This document shows, one piece after another, positions 44,511-53,343 of a stretch of 64,000 bases of DNA. Location: assembly GCF_008180155.1 (NCBI RefSeq), contig NZ_VSZS01000059.1, forward strand, positions 1 through 64,000, read 5' to 3'. The notes beneath the pieces are model-generated. The model had not been told where the DNA came from. It did not search any database and worked only from the letters and a program-made list of their open reading frames with translations. This stretch comes from Neoaquamicrobium microcysteis. GTDB lineage: Bacteria > Pseudomonadota > Alphaproteobacteria > Rhizobiales > Rhizobiaceae. A program made the position numbers and the translations under genes. Within the stretch, counting starts at the first letter, position 1, and each line of letters opens with the position of its first letter.

Positions 44511-44940
44511 CCGCTCCGCCATCGGCCGCAGTTTCGAGCCGACCTTCGCTTCCGTCGAGCCCGGCAGGCTGCGCTTCTTCCTTCAGACGATCGGTGAGGA
44601 AAATCCCGCTATCATAGAGGACGGAACGCCGAAAACTATCCCGCCGACCTACCTGTTCTGCCTTGAGATGATGGATGCGCCGGACCCGTTCGTGTTCCTC
44701 AAAGAGCTTGATATCGACCTTGGTCGCGTGCTGCACGGTGACCAGAGTTTCGAGTATCACGCCCCGGTCGGGATCGGCGACCGGCTGACCTATCGCTCGC
44801 GGGTGGGCGACGTGTTCGACAAGAAGGGCGGCGCGCTCACCTTCGTCATCCAGTCCACCGAGGTCGAGAACCAGCGCGGCGAGAAGGTCGCCTCGATGCG
44901 CCGCACCATCGTGGTGCGCAACGGGGAGGGGACGCAATGA
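44503..44940 (+). CDS. MaoC-like dehydratase, FAS1-type N-terminal hotdog subunit
   Basis: 145 residues. The layout GRSFEPTFASVEPGRLRFFLQTIGEENPAI, later FEYHAPVGIGDRLTYRSRVGDVFDKKGGALTFV, is that of the N-terminal dehydratase domain (HadA/ChsH-type), which lacks the catalytic motif itself. It should pair with the active subunit in the next gene, whose start overlaps its stop (4 bp). Its own start overlaps the thiolase end by 8 bp. Confidence 0.8.
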   Translation: MVDRSAIGRSFEPTFASVEPGRLRFFLQTIGEENPAIIEDGTPKTIPPTYLFCLEMMDAPDPFVFLKELDIDLGRVLHGDQSFEYHAPVGIGDRLTYRSRVGDVFDKKGGALTFVIQSTEVENQRGEKVASMRRTIVVRNGEGTQ

Positions 44941-45347
44941 GTGGTATTGCGAGCGCCGAGATCGGAGCGCAGGTCCTGTCGAGGACGTTTCCGGCGATCA
45001 CCCGCCATCGGCTGGCGCTCTACTGCGGCGCTTCCGGCGACCACAACCCCATCCATGTCGACATCGACTTCGCCAAGGCCTCCGGCTTTCCCGACGTCTT
45101 CGCGCACGGAATGCTCGCTATGGCCTGGCTCGGCCAGGCGATCACCGACGCCGTATCGCCAGAGAGGCTGCGCTCATTCTCGGCGCGGTTCGTGGCCATC
45201 ACCCAACTCGGCGCGGAACTCACCTGCACGGGAACGCTGGCGGAGGTGACGGAGCGCAATGGCGAACGGGTCGCCTTCCTGGAATTGAGGGCCGTCGACC
45301 AGAATGGCGACGTCAAGCTGGCCGGCGAAGCGGTCGTGGCGATCTGA
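44937..45347 (+). CDS. MaoC-like dehydratase, catalytic hotdog subunit
   Basis: 136 residues. The hydratase-2 motif is complete: YCGASGDHNPIHVDIDFAKASGF (about residues 24-46) with Asp and His, followed by VFAHGMLAMAWLGQAI. With the preceding subunit it forms a heteromeric enoyl-CoA hydratase like HadAB or ChsH1/ChsH2, enzymes that accept bulky or ring-bearing substrates. 12 bp before the SDR gene. Confidence 0.87.
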   Translation: MSGIASAEIGAQVLSRTFPAITRHRLALYCGASGDHNPIHVDIDFAKASGFPDVFAHGMLAMAWLGQAITDAVSPERLRSFSARFVAITQLGAELTCTGTLAEVTERNGERVAFLELRAVDQNGDVKLAGEAVVAI

Positions 45348-45359
45348 GGGAGGAAACCG

Positions 45360-46187
45360 ATGGGAAAGCTCGAAGAAAAGACGGCACTGGTCTCCGGCTC
45401 CGGTCGTGGCATCGGTCGCGCCATCGCGCTCAAGCTCGCGGCCGAAGGCGCGAGCGTGGTCGTCAACGATCTGGATGAAGCACCGGGCGATGCGGTCGCC
45501 CGCGAGATCCGGGAGGCGGGCGGCCGTGCCATCGCCGTCAACGGCGACGTGACGGCGGGCGATTTCGGCGACCGCTTCGTCGGCGCAGCGCTTTCGGAGT
45601 TCGGCGGCGTGGACATCATCGTCAACAATGCCGGCTACACATGGGACGCAACCGTCGGCAAGGCGAGCGACGAGCAGTTCCAGGCCATGCTCGACGTGCA
45701 TGTGCTCGCGCCGTTCCGCATCCTGCGGGCGGCGTCGGAGCCGATCCGCATCGCCGCGAAGAAGGAGGCGGCCGAAGGCCGCGAGGTGTTCCGCAAGGTG
45801 GTCAACATCTCGTCGATCGCCGGGCTCTACGGCAATTTCGGACAGGTCGCCTATTCCTCGGCCAAGGCGGCGCTGGTCGGCATGACGCGCACGCTCGCAA
45901 AGGAATGGGGCCGTCACAAGGTCAACGTCAATTGCGTGGCGTTCGGCTATGTCGAGACGCGCCTGACGCAGCCGATCCAGACCGAGCAGCAGACCATCGA
46001 CGTCGGAGGGCGGGAGATCAAGGTTGGTGTTCAGGAAAACCTGATCCAGACGATGCGCCAGCTCATCCCGCTCGGCCGCGGCGCCACGCCGGAAGAGGGC
46101 GCCGACGCGGTGTTCCTGTTCTGCAGCCCGGAATCGAATTATATCAGCGGCCAGATCGTCGTCGCCGGCGGCGGGCTGATCCTGTAG
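45360..46187 (+). CDS. FabG-like short-chain dehydrogenase
   Basis: 275 residues. TGxxxGIG motif present as SGSGRGIGRAI, NNAGYTWD, catalytic Ser in NISSIAGLYGNFGQVAYSSAKAALVGM (YxxxK), and ISGQIVVAGGGLIL at the C-terminus. Probably a 3-hydroxyacyl-CoA dehydrogenase that follows the MaoC hydratase and precedes the thiolase in beta-oxidation. An insertion around residues 130-145 (AAKKEAAEGREVFRK) is longer than in FabG. GGGAGG precedes the ATG. Confidence 0.87.
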   Translation: MGKLEEKTALVSGSGRGIGRAIALKLAAEGASVVVNDLDEAPGDAVAREIREAGGRAIAVNGDVTAGDFGDRFVGAALSEFGGVDIIVNNAGYTWDATVGKASDEQFQAMLDVHVLAPFRILRAASEPIRIAAKKEAAEGREVFRKVVNISSIAGLYGNFGQVAYSSAKAALVGMTRTLAKEWGRHKVNVNCVAFGYVETRLTQPIQTEQQTIDVGGREIKVGVQENLIQTMRQLIPLGRGATPEEGADAVFLFCSPESNYISGQIVVAGGGLIL

Positions 46188-46191
46188 CGGC

Positions 46192-46584
46192 TCAGGCTTC
46201 GCCGCGTCTCAACTCCGCGCCCATCAGGGCAACCAGCGTGTTCAGAGCCCTGATCGGCCGCACCATGACCTTGAACGAGACGACTTGGCCGTCACCGTTC
46301 CAGCGGATGATGTCGACGCCGTTGACGTGGATGTCGCCCAGCATCGCCTCGAACTCCAGCACGGCGGAGCCGTCGCCGTGCCATTCCTCGACATAGCGGA
46401 AGGTCGGACTGTTGAGCACGGCGAAGGCAGCGCGCAGATACTTCGCCACCAGCGCCTTGCCCGCTTGCGGCGCATGCACGGCCGGCGACTGGAAGACGGC
46501 GTGCTCGGCGAGGGCCGCTTCGAAGCCGCTGAGGTCGTTCGTCTCGATGGCGTGATGCCACAGCCTGACCGGATTCGGGTCCAT
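46192..46584 (-). CDS. SnoaL / NTF2-like small protein
   Basis: 130 residues, alpha+beta barrel type: VRLWHHAIETNDLSGFEAALAEHAVFQSPAV at the N-terminus, VEEWHGDGSAVLEFEAMLGDIHVNGVDIIRW in the middle. Such folds include isomerases, dehydratases and proteins without known function; I cannot assign a reaction. It lies 24 bp after the ligase gene in the same direction and is probably the last gene of the module 3 transporter operon, converging with the SDR gene. Confidence 0.7.
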   Translation of the reverse strand: MDPNPVRLWHHAIETNDLSGFEAALAEHAVFQSPAVHAPQAGKALVAKYLRAAFAVLNSPTFRYVEEWHGDGSAVLEFEAMLGDIHVNGVDIIRWNGDGQVVSFKVMVRPIRALNTLVALMGAELRRGEA

Positions 46585-46608
46585 GCGATCCCTTCCTGAC
46601 TCGGATCG

Positions 46609-48486
46609 CTAACGATACATCTCCTCAATCAAGGTTGCGAACTTCTGGTGCACGAACTTGCGCTTGAGCTTCATCGTCGGGGTGATTTCCTCGTCCTCGG
46701 GCGTCAGTACCCGGTCGATGATGCGGAACTGCTTGATCTGCTCGACCCGCGCGAAGAGGGCGTTGACGCGCTCCACTTCCTCTCCGATCAGCTTCACGAT
46801 CTCGGAGGCTCGCGTCAGGCTGGCGAAGTTCGAGAAGGGGACGTTCTTCTCCTGCGCGAACTTGGCCACGTTCTCGTGGTCGATCATGATCAGGCAGGTG
46901 AGATACGGCTTCGCGTCGCCGATGACGACCGCATCTGTGATGTAGGCACTGAACTTCAGCTGGTTCTCGATCTCCGATGGCGTGATGTTCTTGCCGCCGG
47001 CGGTGATGATGATGTCCTTCAGCCGGTCGACGATCTTGAGCATGCCGTGCTCGTCGAAGCGGCCGACATCGCCCGTATGCAGCCAGCCTCCGGCCTTGGC
47101 CTCCTCGGTCTTGTCGCGCTTGTTCAGATATTCGAGGAAGACGTTGTCGCCGCGCGCGACGATCTCGCCCTCCTCCGACAGCCTCACCTCGCAGCCGGGG
47201 ATCGCCTTCCCGACCACGCCCGGCCTCGGATACTCCTTCGGCGTCACGGTAAGGAAACAGGTCGATTCGGTCTGCCCGTAGGCTTCCTGCATCCTCAAGC
47301 CCAGCGCGCGGAACCAGCGGATCAGGTCGGGTGAGATCGGAGCCGCGCCCGTGAGCAGGCTGTGGGCGCGCGACAGCCCCATCATGCGCTTCAAATTGCG
47401 CAGGATCAGCCTTTCGCCGACCGCGAAGACGAGCCGGTCGGCGAAGGCCGGCTGCCGGCCCCCTTCCGCGGCGAGTACGCGGCGCTGTCCCGCTGCAAGG
47501 ACGGTTGCATGGAGCCAGCGTTGCAGCGGCACGCCGTCCTTGAGCGCGACCGTCACCTGGCTTGACAGCTTCTCCCAGATGCGCGGCACCGCAAGCACGA
47601 AATGAGGCTGCACCTCGCGCAGGTTCTCGGGAACCGTCTCCATGCTCTCGGCGAAGTAGACGACATTGCCGCACATGATCGACAGGTAGGAGCCGACGAT
47701 GCGCTCGGCCATGTGGCAAAGCGGCAGGAAGGACAGCAGCGCATCCCCTTCCGGCCTGTCGAAGCACTGGCGCACGCTGTAGCAGATGAAGGTGAGGCTG
47801 CGATGGGTGACCAGCGCGCCCTTTGCCGGGCCGGTCGTGCCGGAGGTGTAGACGATGATCGCCGGATCGTCGGGCGACTGCCTGGCCGCCGCCTCGTGCC
47901 ACGCGCCCGGGTGCGCTGCGGCGTGCGACCGGCCAAGGTCGAGAAGAGCTTCCATGCCCATGACCGCCGGATCGGAGAAATGCGACAGGCCCTTCATGTC
48001 GAGGACGACGATCCTGATCAGGTCGGGGCAGCGCTCGCGGCCGAGCAGCACCTTGTCGAGCTGCTCCTCGTCCTCGACGAAGACGACACGCGTGCGCGAG
48101 TCCCTCAGGAGATACTCGGCCTGGGCCGGTGCGTCGGTGGTGTAGATGCCGCTGCACACGCCGCCCATGCCGAGCGTGCCCATGTCGACCGCGACCCAGT
48201 CCACACAGTTCTGCGCCAGCACGCTGACGACGTCGCCTTTCGCGAGACCGAGCGCCATCAGCGCATGGCCTATCGTGGCGGCGCGCTCGGCATAGCTCCG
48301 CCAGGTGACTTGCTCCCACAGGCCGAGCCGTTTTTCGAACAGGGCCGGACGGTCGCCTGATTTGTGCGCGCGGGCGAGGAACAGGTCCGAAAAATTGCGG
48401 ATGAAGGGCGGCGTCTCCTTCCACGAAAGATCGTCGAAGTCTGTTTGCTTGGTGGCCGGGGTCGTCGCCGTCATCGTTTCCGCCAT
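46609..48486 (-). CDS. long-chain-type AMP-forming acyl-CoA synthetase
   Basis: 625 residues. P-loop IIVYTSGTTGPAKGALVTH (about residue 212), MQEAYGQTESTCFLT, LHTGDVGRFDEHGMLKIVDRLKDIIITAGGKNITPSEIE and TPTMKLKRKFVHQ with the terminal lysine. FadD15-like subfamily with N-terminal sequence VTWRSYAERAATIGHAL. It follows livF by 4 bp, so import by the second Liv system and CoA activation are again encoded together. The substrate is probably a medium- to long-chain or cyclic carboxylic acid. Confidence 0.9.
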   Translation of the reverse strand: MAETMTATTPATKQTDFDDLSWKETPPFIRNFSDLFLARAHKSGDRPALFEKRLGLWEQVTWRSYAERAATIGHALMALGLAKGDVVSVLAQNCVDWVAVDMGTLGMGGVCSGIYTTDAPAQAEYLLRDSRTRVVFVEDEEQLDKVLLGRERCPDLIRIVVLDMKGLSHFSDPAVMGMEALLDLGRSHAAAHPGAWHEAAARQSPDDPAIIVYTSGTTGPAKGALVTHRSLTFICYSVRQCFDRPEGDALLSFLPLCHMAERIVGSYLSIMCGNVVYFAESMETVPENLREVQPHFVLAVPRIWEKLSSQVTVALKDGVPLQRWLHATVLAAGQRRVLAAEGGRQPAFADRLVFAVGERLILRNLKRMMGLSRAHSLLTGAAPISPDLIRWFRALGLRMQEAYGQTESTCFLTVTPKEYPRPGVVGKAIPGCEVRLSEEGEIVARGDNVFLEYLNKRDKTEEAKAGGWLHTGDVGRFDEHGMLKIVDRLKDIIITAGGKNITPSEIENQLKFSAYITDAVVIGDAKPYLTCLIMIDHENVAKFAQEKNVPFSNFASLTRASEIVKLIGEEVERVNALFARVEQIKQFRIIDRVLTPEDEEITPTMKLKRKFVHQKFATLIEEMYR

Positions 48487-48490
48487 GCCT

Positions 48491-49264
48491 TCAGTGCCAC
48501 ATCTTCTTGCGTTTCCAGCGCCGCTCGCCGCGCACGCCTTCGTTGGAGAGGCCGAGGTAGAATTCCTTCACGTCGGCATTGTCCATCAATTCGGTCGTCG
48601 GGCCTTCCAGAACGATGCGCCCCACTTCCAGCACGTATCCGAGATGGGCCGTCGAAAGCGCCAGCTTCGCGTTCTGCTCGACAAGCAGGATCGTCGTGCC
48701 GAAACGCTCGTTGATCTCGCGTATGATCTCGAAGATCTGCCTGGTCAGCATCGGCGAGAGGCCCAGCGACGGCTCGTCCATCAAAAGCAGCTTCGGCCGG
48801 CTCATCATCGCGCGACAGATCGCTAGCATCTGCTGCTGGCCGCCCGACAGGAGCCCGGCCGGTAGCCCGGCGCGCTCGCGCAGGATGGGGAAGCGGTCGA
48901 GCCAATCCTCGATGTCCTGCTCGATGTGCGTACGGTCGGCGCGCAGATAGGCGCCCATGAGGATGTTCTCCCGCACCGTCATGAACGGGAAAATCTCACG
49001 CCCCTCGGGGACGTGCGAGATTCCGAGGCCGACGATGTCGGCGGCCTCGACGCCGGCGAGCGGCTTGTCGGCGAAGGTGATCGCACCCTTGCGCGGTCTC
49101 ATAACTCCGCTGATGGTCTTGAGGATCGTCGACTTTCCGGCCCCGTTGGAGCCGAGAATGGTGACGATCGCCCCTTCCGGCACGGCGAGGCTGACGCCGC
49201 GCACGGCCATGATGCGACCGTAATAGGTCTCGACGTTCGACAAGGTCAGGAGCGGCTGGGTCAT
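48491..49264 (-). CDS. livF: branched-chain-type ABC transporter ATPase (LivF)
   Basis: 257 residues. Walker A GSNGAGKST, signature LSGGQQQM, Walker B LLLMDEPSLGL, VEQNA. The C-terminal RGERRWKRKKMWH tail is short and basic, like the tail of the other LivF here. ATG 49264 is taken as start; TTG 49273 also in frame. Operon order here is binding protein, LivH, LivM, LivG, LivF, ligase. Confidence 0.92.
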   Translation of the reverse strand: MTQPLLTLSNVETYYGRIMAVRGVSLAVPEGAIVTILGSNGAGKSTILKTISGVMRPRKGAITFADKPLAGVEAADIVGLGISHVPEGREIFPFMTVRENILMGAYLRADRTHIEQDIEDWLDRFPILRERAGLPAGLLSGGQQQMLAICRAMMSRPKLLLMDEPSLGLSPMLTRQIFEIIREINERFGTTILLVEQNAKLALSTAHLGYVLEVGRIVLEGPTTELMDNADVKEFYLGLSNEGVRGERRWKRKKMWH

Positions 49265-49269
49265 CGTCT

Positions 49270-50025
49270 TCAATCCCCGAGGTAGGCGCGCACCACCTGC
49301 GGATCGGACACCACCGCGTCCGGCGCGCCGAGCGCGATTATGCGCCCCGATTCCATTGCCAGCACGCGGTCCGAGACCCGCCGCACCAGCGACATGTCGT
49401 GCTCGACCATGATGATCGTCACGCCGAGATCGTCGCGGATGTCGCGGATCCAGTGAACCATATCGTCCGTCTCTTCCGGATTGAGGCCGGAGGACGGTTC
49501 GTCGAGCAGCAGCAGTTTCGGTTCAAGCGCAAGTGCCCGGCCGATTTCGACCACCTTGCGGATACCGTATGCCAGCGAGCCGATCGTCGCCTCGCGATGG
49601 TGCTCCAGTTCCAGGAACTCGATGATCTCCTCCACCTTGCGCCGGAACGTTTCTTCCTGGCGTTGCACGACCGGCAGGAAGAGCATGTCGGCGAGAAGGT
49701 TGGTCCGGCTCCTGATGTGGCAGCCGACCAGCAGGTTGTCGATCACGGAGGCGTGGTCGAACAGCTCGATGTTCTGGAAGGTGCGGGCGATGCCCATGCG
49801 GGCGATCGCCTGAGGCGGAACGCGGGTGATCGGCCGGCCGTCAAAGACGATCTCCCCGCCGGTCGGATTGTAGATGCGGCTGACAAGATTGAAGATTGTC
49901 GTCTTGCCGGCCCCGTTCGGACCGATGATGGTGAATATTTCGCCCGGCTCGACGGCGAAGGAAATGCTGTCCACGGCCTTGATGCCGCCAAACGAAACCG
50001 ACAGCTCGCGCGCCTCCAGCAGCAT
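49270..50025 (-). CDS. livG: branched-chain-type ABC transporter ATPase (LivG)
   Basis: 251 residues. Walker A GPNGAGKTT, TFQNIELFDHASVIDNLLVGCH, degenerate signature LAYGIRKVVEIGRAL, Walker B LLLLDEPSSGLN and VEHDMSLV. The ATG at 50025 shares a base with the stop of livM (TGATG). A much longer frame upstream is only livM read in another frame. Confidence 0.92.
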   Translation of the reverse strand: MLLEARELSVSFGGIKAVDSISFAVEPGEIFTIIGPNGAGKTTIFNLVSRIYNPTGGEIVFDGRPITRVPPQAIARMGIARTFQNIELFDHASVIDNLLVGCHIRSRTNLLADMLFLPVVQRQEETFRRKVEEIIEFLELEHHREATIGSLAYGIRKVVEIGRALALEPKLLLLDEPSSGLNPEETDDMVHWIRDIRDDLGVTIIMVEHDMSLVRRVSDRVLAMESGRIIALGAPDAVVSDPQVVRAYLGD

Positions 50026-51095
50026 CACCAGCGCTCCGATTTGGCGAAGCCCCGCTGGCGAGCGAACATGCCTTTGCGGTAAAGCGGCATCAGCCGGAAA
50101 TATCCCGTGATCTTCTCGACGAGCCCGTTGATGCCGCGCGGCTCGAACAGCATGACGAGGACGAGCAGCAGGCCGAAGGCCATCGGCCGCAACGCCGGCT
50201 GGCTGCCGCCGGGCAGCATCCTCTCGATCTCGGCGATCAGCTCGGGCATCGCGACCAAGAAGGCCGCGCCGAAGACCACGCCGCGCAGCGAGCCGATGCC
50301 GCCGATCAGGATCATCAGCAGCAGCTCGATGGACAGATGCAGCGTGAACTGTTCGGGGCTGATAAAGCTGAGCTTGTGCGCCATCAACGCGCCGGCGATG
50401 CCGGTGAAGAAGGCTGACAGCGCAAAGGCCTTGGTCTTCACCTGCGCGACCTCGACGCCGATCGACTGCGCGGCGATGTCGCTGTCGCGCACGGCCGCCA
50501 TTGCGCGGCCTGTCGGCGAGCGCAGGATGTTGGCGGCGAACCACAGCGAAGCGATGCAAAGCGCGAGGCAAAGGAAGTAGAACGGCACGTCGCGACTCAA
50601 CACATAGCCGAACGCCTCGATGCGCGGCACCGACGCACCCGAGTTGCCGCCGGTGACGAAGGTCCAGCGCGCGGCGACCTCTTCCACGATGAAGCCGATC
50701 GCCATGGTCGCCATAGCGAGATAGAGGCCCTTCAGCCGCAGGGCGGGCAGGCCGAGCACCGCGCCGACAACGCCCGTCAGCAGGGCGGCGGCCGGCAGGG
50801 CGAGCGCGAAATGCAGGCCCTGTTTCTCCAGGAAGACACAGGCATAGGCTCCGATCGCCAGGAACGCCGCCTGGCCGAGCGACAAGAGCCCGGTGTAGCC
50901 CAGGAGTATCTGATAGCCGATGCCCGCGATGGCGAAGATCAGGATGAAGGTGAGCTGGGAGACAAGATGGACGCCGAGGAACAGCGGAGCAACCAGTGCG
51001 AGAGCCAGCCAGACGAGATACCAGCCATATTGCGGCAGTCCCTCCTTGAAGAGCCGGGTATCCTGTCGGTAGCTGGTGCGCAGAACGTATCGCAT
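50025..51095 (-). CDS. livM: branched-chain-type ABC transporter permease (LivM)
   Basis: 356 residues, about nine membrane spans. Signatures QILLGYTGLLSLGQAAFLAIGAY, ALRLKGLYLAMATMAIGFI and SPTGRAMAAVRDSDIAAQSIGV, then LIGGIGSLRGVVFGAAF. A basic tail (RKGMFARQRGFAKSERW) ends the protein. It lies 2 bp after livH. Confidence 0.92.
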   Translation of the reverse strand: MRYVLRTSYRQDTRLFKEGLPQYGWYLVWLALALVAPLFLGVHLVSQLTFILIFAIAGIGYQILLGYTGLLSLGQAAFLAIGAYACVFLEKQGLHFALALPAAALLTGVVGAVLGLPALRLKGLYLAMATMAIGFIVEEVAARWTFVTGGNSGASVPRIEAFGYVLSRDVPFYFLCLALCIASLWFAANILRSPTGRAMAAVRDSDIAAQSIGVEVAQVKTKAFALSAFFTGIAGALMAHKLSFISPEQFTLHLSIELLLMILIGGIGSLRGVVFGAAFLVAMPELIAEIERMLPGGSQPALRPMAFGLLLVLVMLFEPRGINGLVEKITGYFRLMPLYRKGMFARQRGFAKSERW

Positions 51096-51097
51096 GG

Positions 51098-51976
51098 CTA
51101 CACCCGCTTGTGGATCGTCTCGCCGAACAGACCCTCGGGCCGGATGGTGAGAACGACAAGAACGAGGATATAGGCGGCGACTTCGCTGAACCCTGCCGGC
51201 AGGTAGAAGCCGGCAAGGCTCTCGCATACGCCGAGAAGGATGCCGCCGACGATCGCGCCAGGCAGGCTGGAGAAGCCGCCGATGATGGCCGCCGGGATCG
51301 CCTTCAGGCCCAGCACGCCCATATTGACGTGGATGAAGGCGATCGGGGCGAGAAGCAGGCCGGCGACCGCCGTGATCGCGCCGGCGAGCAGCCAGGCGAG
51401 TGTGGAGACCGAGCGGGTGCGCACGCCCATATAGGTCGCCGCAAGCTGGCTCTGCGACACCGCCTGCATGGCAAGCCCCATGCGCGTGCGTTTGAAGAAG
51501 ACGAAGAAGCCGGTGACGATCAGCGCCGTCGCCACGATCACCGCCGCATGGTCGGCCGAGATGACGATCGGACCAAGCCGTACCACCGAGCCGCTCAGCG
51601 GCGTGAAGATGCGCACGGTCTCGGACGACCATTCCGGCACCATGAGCGCGGCGGCGCGAAGGCAGAAGCCGAGGCCGATCGTCACCACGAGGATCGCGAA
51701 GGCCGGCTCGCCGACCATGGGCCGCAGGAAGACGCGCTCGAGCATCGCCGCCAGGAGCGCGGTCGCCGAGATGGCGATGATTGCCGCCAGCCACAGTGGC
51801 AGGGACCAGATGACGATGAAGGTGAAGCCGAGAAATGCGCCGATCATCATCAACTCGCCGATGGCGAAGTTGACCGTCTCGGTGGCCTTGTAGATCAGCA
51901 CGAAGCCGAGGGCGATCAGCGCATAGACGCATCCGATCGAAACGCCGGAAATAACCTGTTGCAGGAACTGAACCAC
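51098..51976 (-). CDS. livH: branched-chain-type ABC transporter permease (LivH)
   Basis: 292 residues, eight or so membrane spans. VSIGCVYALIALGFVLIYKATETVNFAIGELMMIG is the typical N-terminal part, and IIGGFSSLPGAIVGGILLGVCESL the C-terminal one. Starts with GTG 51976. A strong intrinsic terminator hairpin stands between this gene and the binding-protein gene upstream, so it is transcribed by read-through. Confidence 0.92.
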   Translation of the reverse strand: MVQFLQQVISGVSIGCVYALIALGFVLIYKATETVNFAIGELMMIGAFLGFTFIVIWSLPLWLAAIIAISATALLAAMLERVFLRPMVGEPAFAILVVTIGLGFCLRAAALMVPEWSSETVRIFTPLSGSVVRLGPIVISADHAAVIVATALIVTGFFVFFKRTRMGLAMQAVSQSQLAATYMGVRTRSVSTLAWLLAGAITAVAGLLLAPIAFIHVNMGVLGLKAIPAAIIGGFSSLPGAIVGGILLGVCESLAGFYLPAGFSEVAAYILVLVVLTIRPEGLFGETIHKRV

Positions 51977-52023
51977 CTTCGCCGCCTGTCAGTTGATTGC
52001 ACGTGGAGCGGAACAAAAAAGGC

Positions 52024-52051
52024 GGGGCCGCGGAACGCCGTCCGCGGCCCC
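52024..52051 (-). terminator. intrinsic terminator between binding-protein gene and livH
   Basis: A perfect 11-bp GC stem, GGGGCCGCGGA/TCCGCGGCCCC with a 6-base loop, followed on the minus strand by GCC and six T. It lies 8 bp past the stop of the binding-protein gene. Partial termination here would give more binding protein than membrane subunits, as is common in ABC importers. Confidence 0.8.
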
Positions 52052-52058
52052 GGGAGGA

Positions 52059-53228
52059 TCAGTCAATTTCCTTGATCATGGCCCAGGCGCCGTCCTTGAC
52101 CTGCATGGCGAAGTTCTTGGTTGAACCCAGACGCCGCTCGGCGGTGAATGTCATCCGGCCCCAGCCCTTGCCGACGTCGAAATCCTTCACCTGCTCCATT
52201 CCGGCCACGAAGCTCTCGACGGTCAGGTCGGGGCCGGCGTTGCGCGCGCCTTCGGCGAACAGCAGCATCCCCGCCAGGCTGACGAGGAAGTAGTCGTCGG
52301 GATTGCGGTCCTGCCCGCTCTGCTGCTTGTATCTTTCGACGGCGGCCGCAATCTTCTCGTCGTCGAGGACGAGCGAAATCGGCAGCGACGGCGTGAAGGC
52401 GTACAGCCCCTCGACAGCCGCGCCGCCGAGTGCGATCACGGCGTTCGACACGGCACCCTGCGGCGCGAAAAGCGGCACGTCCCAGCCGATCTTCTCCCGT
52501 TCGAGCGCCGCGCCGGCGGTTTCCCTGACGATCGTACCGAGCATCACGGCGTCGCAATCGGCCGCCTTCATGCGGGCGAACTGGGCGCTGTAGTCGGTCG
52601 CGCCCCGCTTGTAGCTGGTCTTCTCGACGAGAGAGAGTCCGAGTTCGCCCAGCTTCCTTTCGACGCCGGCGAGCGACTGCTCGCCGCTTTCGTCGTCCTG
52701 ATACATCATGCAGAACTTGCGCAGGCCGAGCTCGTCATGGGCGTAGCTTGTCGCGGCCTCCATCTGAAGGTCATAGCCGGTCACGAGCCCGAAGGAGAGC
52801 TCCTGAGGCGGATCGTAGACGACATGCGTCGGAGCGGCGGGAAACAGCATAGGCACGCCCTGCTCGGTGGTGATCGGCAGGGCAACCTGGGTGATCGCCG
52901 AGCCCAGGAGGCCGATGATCCCGAATGCCTCGTCGCTGTTGATCAGCTTCTGGACGGCGAGGATCGCGCGTCTCGTGTCGTATCCGTTGTCCTCGACGAG
53001 GACGCGGACCTTGCGTCCGTGTATGCCTCCCGCTTCATTGATCATCTCTGCGGCGATCTCGAAACCGGCCTTCATCGGCACGCCGATCGAAGCGACCGGG
53101 CCGGTGAGATCGACCGAGCTGCCGAGCAGGATTTCCGTATCGGTGACGCCCCGTGTCTGGGCCATGGCGGTTCCCGCGCCGGCCAGCAGGGCCGATGCGA
53201 AAGCGAGAGTGCAAATGCTGGGTTTCAT
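52059..53228 (-). CDS. ABC transporter substrate-binding protein, Liv family
   Basis: 389 residues with a Sec signal peptide (SICTLAFASALLAGAGTAMAQ). Mature part begins TRGVTDTEILLGSSVDLTGPVASIG, a type I binding-protein fold; AEMINEAGGIHGRKVRVLVEDNGYDTRRA is the usual first-lobe segment. GGGAGG lies before the ATG at 53228. First gene of the second Liv operon; the module 3 operator-like site is 51 bp upstream. Ligand unknown, aromatic or alicyclic acids are known ligands of relatives. Confidence 0.92.
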   Translation of the reverse strand: MKPSICTLAFASALLAGAGTAMAQTRGVTDTEILLGSSVDLTGPVASIGVPMKAGFEIAAEMINEAGGIHGRKVRVLVEDNGYDTRRAILAVQKLINSDEAFGIIGLLGSAITQVALPITTEQGVPMLFPAAPTHVVYDPPQELSFGLVTGYDLQMEAATSYAHDELGLRKFCMMYQDDESGEQSLAGVERKLGELGLSLVEKTSYKRGATDYSAQFARMKAADCDAVMLGTIVRETAGAALEREKIGWDVPLFAPQGAVSNAVIALGGAAVEGLYAFTPSLPISLVLDDEKIAAAVERYKQQSGQDRNPDDYFLVSLAGMLLFAEGARNAGPDLTVESFVAGMEQVKDFDVGKGWGRMTFTAERRLGSTKNFAMQVKDGAWAMIKEID

Positions 53229-53278
53229 GAGGTCCTCCCTGACTTCAATGAAGGTGTCCTACCATACTTAATGTCGAC

Positions 53279-53292
53279 TTACTAGCGGGTAA
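53279..53292. promoter_or_regulatory. module 3 operator-like site (copy 3)
   Basis: TTACTAGCGGGTAA, a perfect TTAC-N6-GTAA inverted repeat between the divergent binding-protein gene (53228) and TetR gene (53344). Matches 43273-43286 (minus strand) closely, which makes the neighbouring TetR protein its likely binder. Confidence 0.65.
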
Positions 53293-53343
53293 ATTCAGCT
53301 TCTCCGGGACTATGATTTCGCGTTGGGTTGGTGTAGGTTCCAG

